Shown here: positions 1 through 10,003 of the stretch, in pieces
Layout of the letters: each line of letters begins with the position of its first letter
Position numbering within the stretch: position 1 is the stretch's first letter
DNA from: Chenopodium formosanum
Taxonomy: Eukaryota > Streptophyta > Magnoliopsida > Caryophyllales > Amaranthaceae
Assembly: GCA_024500155.1 (NCBI GenBank)
Contig: CM044874.1
Span: forward strand, 72,091,795-72,155,794
DNA: 64,000 nt
Reading direction: 5' to 3'
Program-made: the position numbers and the translations under genes
Notes under the pieces: model-generated
Database searches by the model: none
What the model was told of the DNA's origin: nothing
Seen by the model: only the letters and a program-made list of their open reading frames with translations

Positions 1-560
1 ATCGAAAGAAAATGAACAAAATTACTTACTCTTTAGATACATTTTGCTCCGATTTTGCAGTTTCTTCTTGCATGTTCTTCTCTGTAGTGGTTTTTTGCAA
101 AATCGCACTACAATGGCAACAAAATGAACAAAATTAAGGTTTCACACATAAAATTGCACTACAATCACAAAAAATGAACAAAACTAACGAAATTACTTAC
201 TCTTTTTGTTGTGATTGTTTAATTTCTTCTCGAATATCAGACATTTGAAGCAATTTTGGAGTATTTTGAAGCAATTTTTCAGTGATTTAAATTGAAATTT
301 GTTCCGATTTGTTGGGTTTGATGAGAGAGAAACTCTAGAGAAATGAAGAAGAAGGTGTTTAGAGAGAGAGAATGATTTGAAATTGATTTTTTTTTTAATT
401 TTTTTTATGTATATATATATGTGGGGTAGGGGAAGTTAGTTATGCAGTTACTGTGGTTATTGTGGGGAGTGGGTAATTATTGTGGGTTAGTGGAGGGGGT
501 GTGTGGGTAGTAACTCTAAACGCCGCGTTTAGAGGGAGTGTAGGTTGGGCTACCTACACT
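1..560 (-). mobile_element. Partial MULE end, related to the element at 20423-33285
   Basis: Read on the minus strand, this stretch has the same layout as the left end of the MULE at 20423. A C-rich tip carries CTACACTCCC and TTACTACCC blocks. It is followed by a 'GCAGTTACTGTG'-like block (near 440), an ATATATAT tract, a pyrimidine-rich leader with CTCTCTC and TCTCTCATCAAAC, and a short ATG exon ending in GTAAGT. Introns carry ATGAACAAAATT, like the introns of the larger element. The element would lie to the left, outside the window. I could not define its exact tip or target duplication. That it is a second copy of the family is inferred from layout and short blocks, not from an alignment. 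Confidence 0.55.
30..244 (-). CDS. First exons of a MULE-borne hydrophilic protein gene (partial)
   Basis: A minus-strand ATG at 242-244 opens an exon (201-244) encoding a short Lys/Gln/Glu-rich start (MSDIREEIKQ...) and ending at a GTAAGT donor. A second candidate exon (30-81) has a CTACAG acceptor and another GTAAGT donor. This matches exon 1 of the protease gene in the large MULE (20771-20826), which also encodes about 18 hydrophilic residues before GTAAGT. The junction frame between these two exons does not stay open with the splice sites I chose, so either the acceptor is misplaced or this copy is broken. The rest of the gene lies off the left edge. Confidence 0.35.
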
Positions 561-1815
561 AGGGTCTAGTATATACCAATTAGGTGCATAAGGGTGCACC
601 TTAGACCAATTGGATTCTTACAACATGTTTGGGCCAGGGACACCAGACCCCTGTACCAGAGTACGGGCTAACACCCGACCCCTCACCCCTGTACCTGAGT
701 ACGGACTAGTCAAATATCTTGTTGGGTGTAGTTGTGGCTCAAATTTTATACCCTAATTATGTGAAAATTTGCTGAATAAATCTAACATGTTCACTAACGT
801 AAATGTTGATTTATTGAGGTAAATAATGCTCTAGAATTATCATGACATCATCAAGGCATTAGTAGCAATCTACACTATTCTAGAGAATGATCAACGACAT
901 TACTCCACCGCCAAGCATAACTATATATATAGTCAATGGGTTTTCAATTGAGGCATTCACAACATCCACAAAAACAAGAAGCCACACATACGAAAGCCTT
1001 CCTAATAATTATCCTTGTAATAATCCTTACATAATCCACTCTCAATTGTAATACTCTTTTATGAGTTTAATTATTAGAGCATCCTTATCCATGAAAAAAA
1101 AAGTATTCATGTTGCTATTTAGAATAAAAAATACTTTTTTTCTCATATACATTAAATAAACAAATAATTTTTAACATCCTTCTCTTAACAATGAACCAAA
1201 AAAAAAAAAAGTTCATGTCACTATTTATCTGCCCCACCTTAATTAAAAATTAAAATACAAACATAATTTATACGAAATAATAAATTGATCAGCAAAAGTG
1301 AATTTTGTCATACAAACGGTTTTCACAAACTTTTGCCAAACCATTCACAATTGTTCATGAAATTATTCATCTTTTCCTTAATTTAAACATTATTTTTATT
1401 CAAATAGTAACACAAATAATAATTTAGTAAGAGTTATTATTGTATTACTATTCACCCTACCAAATTATGGGTGATAATTGTACTCTCCTATTTTTATGTA
1501 GTGGATTATTATTTTCGGTGGTCGTCGTTTGTGGATTTTTTGATAATTTTTCTCACGTTAAATATTGTTTTATCTTTCTCCTAATTATATATCAATCTCT
1601 ACATCTTTAATTTGCTTCCACTGTGTACTCACCAAACCAAACATATCTGTTCAATATGCTTGTGGAAGTAATTTGTATGGAAAAAGTGGAGAGATAATCA
1701 AGTTTATAAAATCAAGATTGATGCCCCAAACAATATTAGTGGTAAACTTTCCTCAAAAACGCAATTGTTTCTGGAAACAGAATGCTCCTGGGAGTCTTAG
1801 GGTAGTAAAGGTAAT
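561..1815. other. Non-coding stretch, possible old LTR remnant
   Basis: No credible gene. From 600 to 720 a 'CCCCTGTACC(A/T)GAGTACGG' block occurs twice. About 719-1075 starts with TGTTGGGTG and has a TATATATA promoter-like box near 925-935, so it may be an LTR remnant, but I found no matching partner, primer site or target duplication. From 1080 to 1480 the DNA is AT-rich with A-runs. Short ORFs here look like chance. Confidence 0.3.
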
Positions 1816-1819
1816 TAAG

Positions 1820-2270
1820 ATGTCCTAGAACGATGTCCAATGTATGTCCGAATTTCCCTCAGCTACGCCTTGCTGTCCGAGAGCTAGGCCTGCAAAAGAA
1901 AGAAGGTTAACTACCCCGGGGGTGTGACCCGGGAAAGCCCCTCCGATGCTTAAGTCAGCGAATGTACTTTCTAGTGAGAGAAAGTAGAGAGAGAAAGATT
2001 ACTTTAGAGAGATAAAGTAGAGAGAGAAGATTAGAGAATTAGGAAAAAGTTACCATCATCAATGATTGGAGAGCTATTTATAGATGTACTTTCAGGTGGC
2101 AGAAGTTGTACTTAATTGGACAGATTAGGGGTAAATCCGTACTTTGCTCTGACTAATGATGGGCTGGATCATGGAGGGGTATTTTCGTAATTCCAAGTCA
2201 CTGGGCTTAGGACAATGGACTAGGCCCAAACAGCAATGAATTTGCAATTGTTGAAGTGATTGACACTAAG
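1820..2270 (-). repeat. Tat/Retand-type LTR fragment
   Basis: The block around 1880-1960 (CCTGCA...GGGGGTGTG...GGAAAGCCCCTCCGATGC) matches the block around 47560-47620 inside the Retand-like LTR, followed in both by GA-rich AGAGAGAAAG tracts. A minus-strand TATA box (CTATAAATAG, 2074-2083) gives the orientation. No internal region or second LTR adjoins it, so this is a fragment or degraded solo LTR. Confidence 0.55.
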
Positions 2271-2477
2271 CAAGTGAAACTAAATCTTGAATACTTTTTT
2301 GTCTAAATTAAATTGTAGATAGTAGAGTTTTAGCAATTATTTTAATTCACTGTTGTCAATAGTTTGACAGTTTCAATGTCTTTTATTGTCCATGTTGGAA
2401 GTTTCAATGGTTCAAGTAGGAGGTGGTTTAATCAGAGTGTTGAGAGATATGGCTATATATCTCACAAGTGTTCCCCG

Positions 2478-2513
2478 TTTTTTATTTTATTTTATTTTAT
2501 TTTATTTTATTTA
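2478..2513. repeat. (TTTTA)n microsatellite
   Basis: About six tandem copies of a TTTTA pentamer in AT-rich DNA. Confidence 0.8.
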
Positions 2514-2769
2514 TATAGTACTACTACTGTACTACTGGAACCTTTAATAATAATAATACTACCAACACTCTATATTATACTACTGATGATATTATTAATG
2601 TTATTCAAAGAAATTTGTAACAACGATTTATAATTAAGAGTAATCATTACTTGTTTTTTCAATTAATGACTTTTAACGGTACTAATTATCACAACTCTAC
2701 TACTTATATATCTAAATAAATTAACTTTTAGTTTAATAGCCCACCATGCTTCGCAATAATAATTATTTA

Positions 2770-3255
2770 ATTAGAGAGTTTTGACCAGTACCTGAACTTA
2801 GTCGACAATGGAACCTCCGGCGTTCTAAGCTTCCGGCTTTACCAAGGTAGCTAACCCCAACCTTGTCTTCCTTAGATCAAGCTCAGCATAGATCTAATTC
2901 GTTTCCTACCTTAGACCGTAATCTTTAATTAAACAATCCTTACTCTACTTATGATGGAACTTTAAATAGAAAGATAACTCATTTGATATATAAGGTTCAA
3001 GGGGATAACGTTCCCTTCTTGAACAAAACTTTTATTTAATTTGAAAAGATCACAACACTCATATATTACAATACACACACAAACTGAAAGCTTAAACAGA
3101 CATAAGCTGAACTAGAGTTTCCTCTACTTTAAGAGAGATGGAGAACCAATCTTTCTCTTAAGGTGAGTATTTTTCTTTAGAGGACTCTCTAAATCTTTTA
3201 GAGTAATTCTCTAGCTGACTCTTCCAACTCTGTCTTCACTTCTTGGCCTAAGTCC
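2770..3255 (-). other. Leader-like non-coding region of the pararetrovirus
   Basis: This lies just downstream, on the minus strand, of the TATA box at 3257-3266 and has no long ORF. By comparison with related viruses it should be the start of the pregenomic RNA leader. Repeated TCTTTTAGAG / CTCTAAAAGA-type blocks (about 3130-3215) could pair, but I did not fold it. The left limit against host DNA near 2760 is a guess. Confidence 0.4.
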
Positions 3256-3256
3256 C

Positions 3257-3266
3257 TTTATATAGA
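3257..3266 (-). promoter_or_regulatory. TATA box, presumed pregenomic RNA promoter
   Basis: Minus-strand CTATATAAAG sits between the last viral ORF (ending 3408) and the leader-like region, the usual place of the pregenomic promoter in this virus family. Confidence 0.55.
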
Positions 3267-3407
3267 GAAGCAAAGTTACATATGATTCTTATCCTGACTC
3301 AGCAAGCAATTCTACACCATTGATTTTTACAAAGATACTTTTAAGACAGAAACAACTTATAAAACGTGGCTACAGTGAAGATTCCTTGCATTATTGCTGG
3401 TGTGGGC

Positions 3408-4217
3408 TCAAGCATTCATAATTGCATCCATCATCATTTCTTGTAGGCTCCCCTCACTATCTTTGTTGTTTACACACATAGGATTCTCTTCTTCTATGCC
3501 AAATTCAACAACACATTTGGCTATATATTCTTCATCCCAACTTATGAATGCTTCAAATAGATACTCATGGCCTTCAAATAACAGGAACTCCCCACTTTCA
3601 ATATCTTCTAAACATTTGTAGATTGACTCAGTGTTGTTTATGCCATCTATTAAATATTCTTTCATCTCGTTAGGCGCCACAATTGTTGTGTTACCAACAT
3701 GAAACATGACAAGAGGAATTTCTTTCCTTTTTATAAAATCATTAAGATATTGTGAAATGTAGAAAAATCCCAATGCTCTTGCCTCAGTTGGATTTTTAAC
3801 AGTCTTCTGACGAATTAGTATGGGATCTTTGCAACACCTCACTTCCCCAAACATTATCAAGTAATGCGGTGGACTAACTTTTCCTTCTTTAACTTTGATA
3901 TTAGCACATTGTACCTTTGCTACTAGCTGAAATTCGTCTTTTTCGTCATCATAATATTTTCGAACCTTGCTGAATGCGTACTGCTGGAACTTTGTAAGTC
4001 TTGGAAAGAAAGAGTCATTAGGAGTAGGGAATTCATAGAAATCATGTACCATTCCATAATCCCAAGCCTTGTAATGTATACTAATGAATGGAGCATTTTG
4101 AATAAGAGGAAATGGGAAGATTCGCAATGATGCAACTTTAGAGTTTTTGGGAAACTCTATTCTTTCTCCCCATAGATCTCGAAGATCAAAGAACTTGTTG
4201 GACCTTATAACCACCAA
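3408..4217 (-). CDS. Pararetrovirus ORF downstream of RNase H, function not recognised
   Basis: This is an uninterrupted frame of about 270 codons, the longest intact one in the viral copy. The frame stays open upstream to about 4245 and no ATG is seen at the front, so the true start may be lost or joined to the small ORF at 4269-4535. The product is acidic near the C-terminus and otherwise mixed, with no zinc finger or transmembrane segment I can see. Its position after RNase H and before the pregenomic promoter is where several caulimovirid genera carry a translation transactivator or inclusion protein. I see no motif that confirms this, so the role is positional inference only. Confidence 0.5.
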   Translation of the reverse strand: MVVIRSNKFFDLRDLWGERIEFPKNSKVASLRIFPFPLIQNAPFISIHYKAWDYGMVHDFYEFPTPNDSFFPRLTKFQQYAFSKVRKYYDDEKDEFQLVAKVQCANIKVKEGKVSPPHYLIMFGEVRCCKDPILIRQKTVKNPTEARALGFFYISQYLNDFIKRKEIPLVMFHVGNTTIVAPNEMKEYLIDGINNTESIYKCLEDIESGEFLLFEGHEYLFEAFISWDEEYIAKCVVEFGIEEENPMCVNNKDSEGSLQEMMMDAIMNA

Positions 4218-4268
4218 CTCGTACCATGTTCTAAAATAATTATCTCTTATTTTGTTTAATATTAAATT

Positions 4269-4535
4269 TTATACATCAGGAATGAGCTGAAATAACATAA
4301 TTGTTATTTCGAACATCAATAACCTTTGGACTGCCCAATGGAAACCCTTAATTAAACCATCTTGCGAACGTTGTTTTGCTGATATGATCAAGCCTTGCAT
4401 TAAGGCCCAACTGGAGGGTGAAACCCGTTCCATTGCCTTTTCGGTCTCATTGATGAGAGTTTTCCTCTCTACATCCATCTTTTGAAGTTGGTATGCAGGA
4501 GGTTTTTGTGTAGACTTGAGCTTCTTGGACGACAT
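4269..4535 (-). pseudogene. Small pararetrovirus ORF, N-terminal piece
   Basis: An 88-codon frame with an ATG (MSSKKLKSTQ...) lies between the RNase H remnant and the ORF ending at 3408. It is basic at the start, then amphipathic. It could be the front of the next ORF, separated by a stop and frame change near 4260. No recognisable domain. Confidence 0.4.
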
Positions 4536-4550
4536 TAGCTAATTCTCTGG

Positions 4551-5713
4551 TCAAGCTGTCTGCCAAAGAATTCTTTGTTCCCTGTATATGTTAACAGTAA
4601 AAGAGAATTGGTTAATCCATAATTGCCAACGCAAGAGTTTCCCTTGCGCTTGCATATTAGACAAATTCTTTTTAACAAAACCGAGTATGACTTTGCAATC
4701 TGTTCTTATTAAGAACTGTTTAAGGGCTAAGAAGATTAAGAACTTCTCGATCTCTCTGATAACTGCAAGGATTTCCTTTTGCATTGTAGGATAGTTTAAT
4801 TCAGCTTTATTAAAACGTCCACTGCTATATTTGCAAAGTCTTTCTCCTTCTTTTATTTTTAACACAGCACTCCGGTGCTCATTACTAGCATCTGTTTCAA
4901 GGATTAAATCATTTTCACTAGTAGGTAGTGTTAGTAGAGGAAGATATTTACACACAACTTTTAAATTTTGAACAATTTTGGAATCACTTTCCTTCTAGTT
5001 CCAAGTTATTTCTTTCTTGAGTTTTTGTTGTAATGACTTTCTTAATAAAGCAAGATTTTCTATAAAGTCAGAAGCATAGGTTAAACATCCTAGAAACCTT
5101 TCTAACTGTTTTCTATCTTCAATTTTATTGGGAAATTTTTCAATCTTTTCTAGAATATGTTTTTACAGTATTATTTGTCCTGCTTTAATTCTAATCCTAG
5201 AAACTCAATTTCTTGTTTAGCATAAACACATTTATCTTTTCCATTTTGAGTTACTGCTTTAAGGTCATCCTTATGTTGTTCTAAATCTTTTGAGATTATT
5301 AGAATATAATCTATATAGACCAAACAACAATGATTTAGTTCTCCAAAAATATTATCCATTCTTATCTGAAATATTTGTGGAGCATTTTTTAACCCAAAAG
5401 GCATTACTAGCCATTCATAATGCCCTTGAGGGACACTAAATGCAGTTAATGAAATGCTTTCTTCTTCCATTTTAATTTTCCAGTAGCCACTCTTACAATC
5501 CATTTTAGAAAACCATGTGGCTCCTTGTATTCTATTAAATAACACAGTTTTATTAGGAATGTTATAGCCATCAAAAACAGTATTATCATTTAGCTGTTTA
5601 TAATTAATGACCATTCTAGCTTTACCTCTTTTTTCTTCTGCATGATTTCTTACCATGAGTGATGGACTATTATGTGGACTTTTGCTATTCCTAATTAGCT
5701 TTTTATTAAGCAA
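4551..5713 (-). pseudogene. Pararetrovirus reverse transcriptase and RNase H, broken
   Basis: The 5171-5713 frame carries RT motifs in order: a KARMVINYKQLND block, the FSKMDCKSGYW block with a catalytic Asp, PFGLKNAPQIFQ, then the catalytic loop, which reads YIDY instead of Y-x-D-D, so the second Asp is lost. After a broken stretch (4956-5170) the 4551-4955 frame carries RNase H features: LETDAS with the first Asp, the conserved Glu in the QKEILAV block, and RTDCK with a further Asp. The pieces are separated by stops and frameshifts. With the altered active site and breaks, no functional polymerase is expected. RT plus RNase H without integrase fits Caulimoviridae. Confidence 0.85.
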
Positions 5714-5884
5714 TTCTTTTATTTGTTCATCAAACTCCTTAATATCTTGGTAGGTGTAATCATTTGTATTACTCTAATAATCTTATTAGGATTTGTTAGA
5801 GTTATCTTAGCAAATGCTTTATCCTTTTCCCAATGTTCTAAAGGATTTGTTAAATATAATTTTTTGCATAGTTTTTCTTGTTGC

Positions 5885-6685
5885 TTATTTATCTGATTTA
5901 TTAATTAATGATGAATCACACTCAGAAATTCTAAGTGCAACTTCTCGTTGTGTAGGAGTAACCCTATCACCACGCTGGCTGCGCGTAAATTCCATTGTTT
6001 GATGAGTATAGGCCTTTGTTATTTTCTGTATAGGAACAGAATGACCATTAATAGTAAAAATTATTTGATCAATAGTTTGAGTACATGGAGAGTATAACCT
6101 TTGAAAATTATTTCCTATTATCATATCATGACTAGGCTGATTAGTTGCCCACAAAATAGGAATAACACATTGAACTCCTCCAATTTCTATTTTAAAATCT
6201 TCAATTATCTCCGTAAGCATCATGACACTATTATTAGCAATTCTAACTTGCATAGGATTTTTAGCCTTTTTCCATAGGAATTCTGGAAATAATGATCTCT
6301 TTCCAAAACATGTAGAACAACCACTATCAATATATGCGCATAATTTATATCTATTATAATCCTCAATGCATATATCAATTGGAATATAGATGCTATTAGG
6401 ATTAGTACTGGATATTTCATTACAAGCTTCCATTTGCATGTTAACTTCATCCTCATATACTGGTTCACTCACAGTTTTGGTTTTATACCCAATTACCTTT
6501 CTTTTATCAATAGGATTATTTGGATCTTCATTTAACTCGAAATTAGAATATGAACCCATATCAATGCTATGCCTTGCTGGTTGTTTCAAGTCTTTTTTAC
6601 TTTCATGTTTTTCATTTAGTTTCTTTAGTAGGACTAATATTTCTTCTTCATCCTCTTCTGGCTTTTCATCAACTTGTTTTTTCAT
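5885..6685 (-). pseudogene. Pararetrovirus aspartic protease region
   Basis: A 266-codon frame upstream of RT on the minus strand. The active-site motif reads DSGCS (residues ~118-122), the D-[ST]-G form of retropepsins, followed by hydrophobic strands and an 'MIIGNNF' block where the family has its ILG-like element. The N-terminal 60 residues are rich in Glu and Lys. In related viruses this domain is part of one polyprotein with RT. Here stops and frame changes separate it from RT (5714-5884) and from upstream sequence (6686-6990). Confidence 0.75.
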
Positions 6686-6991
6686 TCTTATTATTGATGA
6701 ATTTTGTCTACTTAAACTTGGTGTTCTAATCTCTGCATTTTAGGTTTTGTATTCATTCCAATATGAAGTAATCCTGATTCATCAATTAACATATTACTTG
6801 ATCTATTACTAATTTCAGGGTTCATAAAGAATTCCTCCCAAGTTTTTTCAATTTCAATTTCATTAGGATTTACTTTTATAGGTGTAATTTCTTCTTAGGA
6901 CCTCCTCCTTGCTCATATTTTTGAGCATCGACTATTTGTTTCCTAAAAGATGAGTCTATAGTGTTTACCAACTTATAAACCACCTTCCATC

Positions 6992-7237
6992 TTAATTGTA
7001 TGGGTCGTGCAGTGTTCCTTTATACATTTTCACTTCTTTTGTTAATAGCTTGATAGCTAAAAACTTTGACGCAAAGGAATCCTCTAAGCTCACATAATAT
7101 CTAGGTTCACATATATAGCTTACCATTCCTTGACTTAAGTTACATGTGATACCACTAATTATTTTATCATAAAACTCTTTATGTCTAATATCACAAATAA
7201 AACTCAAGCATTTAACATCTTTGCCAAAATCTTGCAA
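6992..7237 (-). pseudogene. Movement-protein-like fragment of the pararetrovirus
   Basis: An 81-codon fragment lies between coat protein and protease on the minus strand. A strand-rich stretch with the pattern G-x-V-x-Y-x-C-x-P-x-Y-x-V-S-L-x-D resembles the core of the 30K-superfamily movement proteins that modify plasmodesmata. It is far shorter than the family's usual ~300 residues, so most of the gene is lost or out of frame. Position and the single motif are the only support. Confidence 0.45.
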
Positions 7238-7304
7238 AGGAGTTATGTATACTTGTACCGCACCAATACAAATATAGCTATAATTTCCTTTTTCTTTATG
7301 TTTT

Positions 7305-8562
7305 TTAAATACTTTTCCAATTTATGATATTAATTTCGGCTGCCTTTTGTTCACAATCTTCGATTACTATGCTTCCTTCCATTTCTTCACATACAGATTT
7401 AGTTCTAGTTTTAAAGAAAGAAGTTTTAAATATTTTATCTTTAGTAATCTGGGGAAAATTCCAGCTTTCTTTGTTTACTTGATCTAGGTCATTATCTTGA
7501 AATGAATACTCAACTCTTTTTAGTTGACCTATTGTCATTTTGCTTTTATCTTCCTCATTGTCATCTGATTCTGAATTTTCTAATAATTCTTCTTCCATCA
7601 TATTATTTATTTCTTCATAATTTTCATCTTCAAACTCATCACTAACTTCAGGTTCTTCATTATACTCATTTTCTTCTTCTATGATTTCTACTATTCCTTT
7701 ATTATTACTTAAAGCCAATTCTAAAGCCTCGTCTTCTGGTATTTCTATGTAATCCCAACTTCCTAAGACTTCCATTAGTTTATGATTAGCTTTCTTACAT
7801 TCATTAGCATAATGTCCTAGTTCTCCACAAGACCAACACTTGCATGTTTTCTTTTTCTCAGGACAGTATGTTGTCTTTCTGAAAAATCTACTTGGTTTTC
7901 TATATTTATGTTTATAATACTTCTTCTTATAAGTTTCTCCTCTTAATCGGTCAAATTTATTTTTCTTATAGTTTCTTCTTTTGTTATAGTTTTTATTTAC
8001 TTTCACATCCATAGTTATTTGGGAAATCCCAACAAGTGAGAAATTGTCTCTTCATTTGTTGAGTTCCTGCAACCTCTCTACACTTCTTTTCAATCCACTT
8101 TCTAAGGAAAGCAATTTTGTTTCCTAGGGCGTCCCTAGCTAAGAATCTCTCTCTCTCCATTCTTGATATTTTTCACTAATTTCTTCATTAAGATGACTTG
8201 GTAATTTATCATATAACATTCCAAGATTTGTTTCATTTTCGCCAATTTTATAATAATATGTTTCAAATTTCATAATATAGTTCTCGACATATTTCATATT
8301 ACAAATGGACAAGTTACTCAACTTTCTTTGATATTCTTTGTTTCTCATTAGGATCGGCTCTAGGACCAATAAATTCTATCTCAATGTATTGCCATAACTG
8401 CCTGAACATCCTAGTAGGTGATTCACTAGCTCTCAATGCAGTTTTGACTTCTTCATCTATTCCATCATACCAGTCTTCTACAAAGCCATAGAGACTATGT
8501 TCGATATAATTTAAGAAATTTTCTGAAGTCCATTCAGCATTTAAATTAAGTACACTACTCAT
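7305..8562 (-). pseudogene. Pararetrovirus coat protein, frameshifted
   Basis: Three minus-strand frames join into one coat-protein-like region. The 8314-8562 frame holds a helical capsid-core segment with Trp-rich motifs. The 8139-8369 frame continues it after a frameshift. The 7305-8012 frame has a long Lys/Arg-rich stretch, then a CCHC zinc knuckle (CWSCGELGHYANEC), then a very acidic tail. The order basic arm, zinc knuckle, acidic tail is characteristic of caulimovirid coat proteins, which bind the pregenomic RNA. Stops around 8013-8138 also break it. Confidence 0.8.
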
Positions 8563-8873
8563 ACTCTTCTTCCACTAATCTAAAACATCTTGTCTATCTC
8601 TTACACCATCTAGTTTAAGTTATAACTAGTTTAACTTATGGGTTCAAGAGTCACTTCTTCTTATTTAGGTATATGAGTAGGCATAACCTTGACACTAAAC
8701 CAGGTAGTCTTCCCTAGTATGTATCTTGGTCGTGTACAACTTCCTTCTCCTTGATACCTAGGTCTTTGGATAACATTGTTTAAATTAATATTTTCATTAA
8801 TAATTTCTTCTTCAACATCATTATTATCCATTACTCTTTTACCTAGTTTGTTTTCGATCTTTTGTTGAACAAC

Positions 8874-9382
8874 TTATATGAGTAGAAAGTCAAGATCATT
8901 TAACTTCATTAATCCCATTTGTTGATATAAATCTTCCTCTAAAGTATCATAATTATTTTCCTCTATTTCATTATCAGAAGCAATCTTATTTTTAGAAATT
9001 AAGTTCATGATTTCGTTAAGCTTATTAGGGTCTTCTTCTTTGTCGAATAGGACTTGTAATTCATTTAGCGTTTTCTCCCGAAGATGAGGGCTCATGTTTA
9101 GTTTCTTTATTCTTTTCTTGGTTACTAGTTAGTCTGTTAGGGAGTGTTACTATAAACTTTTTATTTTTGTTTTTTAGAAGGATATTTATATTTATATGGG
9201 ACGATTTTCTCTTTATTAGATGATATTTCTTTTCCAAATTGATGCCTAACTTCGTTTTTTAAAGCAAGTTGGACTTGTTTAACCTGTTCGTTTAGATCGC
9301 TTACCTTTTTATTAATATCGGTTGTGGTTATTGATATCTTATTTTCGATATTAATTAATACAACGAGCATGTATGTTATCAA
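8874..9382 (-). pseudogene. Coiled-coil region upstream of the viral coat protein
   Basis: Two short minus-strand frames (8874-9095 and 9161-9382) encode charged helical sequence. The 9161-9382 piece has an Ile/Leu heptad-like pattern over a stretch with Asn-Glu-Gln and Lys, suggesting a coiled coil. In this family small coiled-coil proteins or polyprotein front ends lie before the coat protein. Fragmented; the function is inferred from position. Confidence 0.4.
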
Positions 9383-9784
9383 CTTCTGATCTTAATTTGC
9401 CAATTTAATCTACTATATAATTAAGGACCGGGCCAAAATTACTAGTATTTTCAGGAATATGATAATAATGCTTAAAATCAGGTTTCTTACATCTAGTAGT
9501 GTAATACCCCGTATTTTTATGTATTTTTATAAAGTATTTAAGTATTAATAAACTGTATTGTCAAGGGCTTAATTAAATATTTTAAAGGGTTAAAGTATTT
9601 TAAATATAAAATTTTATAAAAATAAAATAAGTTTTGGGCCAAACGTTTATTAATTATTGGGCAATGTAAATTATTCCTACATACTCTTATTGGAATAACC
9701 CATTCCAAAACCCATAACTTAAGCCCTATCCCATAACTCAAGCCCACATTTTTATAAGCCCAAACTTAACCCTACACTTTTTAC

Positions 9785-9795
9785 TCTATAAATAC
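9785..9795 (+). promoter_or_regulatory. TATA box of the solo LTR
   Basis: CTATAAATACC lies about 285 bp into the LTR on the plus strand and gives the LTR's direction of transcription. Confidence 0.55.
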
Positions 9796-9875
9796 CCCAT
9801 GAATCCCCAAAAATTTCCCACACAAAAAGGTTAGTCTTATTTCTTTTCTCTTTTTTTTTTATTTTGTTTTAATAA

Positions 9876-9992
9876 TGTCAAAATAATATGAATATATTCC
9901 TAACCCTAACATAATTAGGAATAAGATAGAATATTAACATAACTAGGAAACCCAAAGATATTATACAATATTTCCCAATTATTATCTTAACA
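9876..9992 (-). repeat. 3' LTR of the copia element, with internal deletion
   Basis: 117 bp; the minus strand begins TGTTAAGATAATAATTGGG and ends TTTTGACA. Compared with the 5' LTR it lacks ~49 bp after ATATGAA/ATATATT, probably a deletion between short AT repeats. Confidence 0.9.
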
Positions 9993-10003
9993 TCCCCCCT
10001 CAA
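9993..10003 (-). promoter_or_regulatory. Copia polypurine tract
   Basis: Minus-strand TTGAGGGGGGA abuts the 3' LTR start; it is the plus-strand DNA primer of the element. Confidence 0.85.

Noticed and set aside
1565..1828. 87-codon plus-strand ORF
   Set aside because: AT-rich chance frame running into an LTR fragment.
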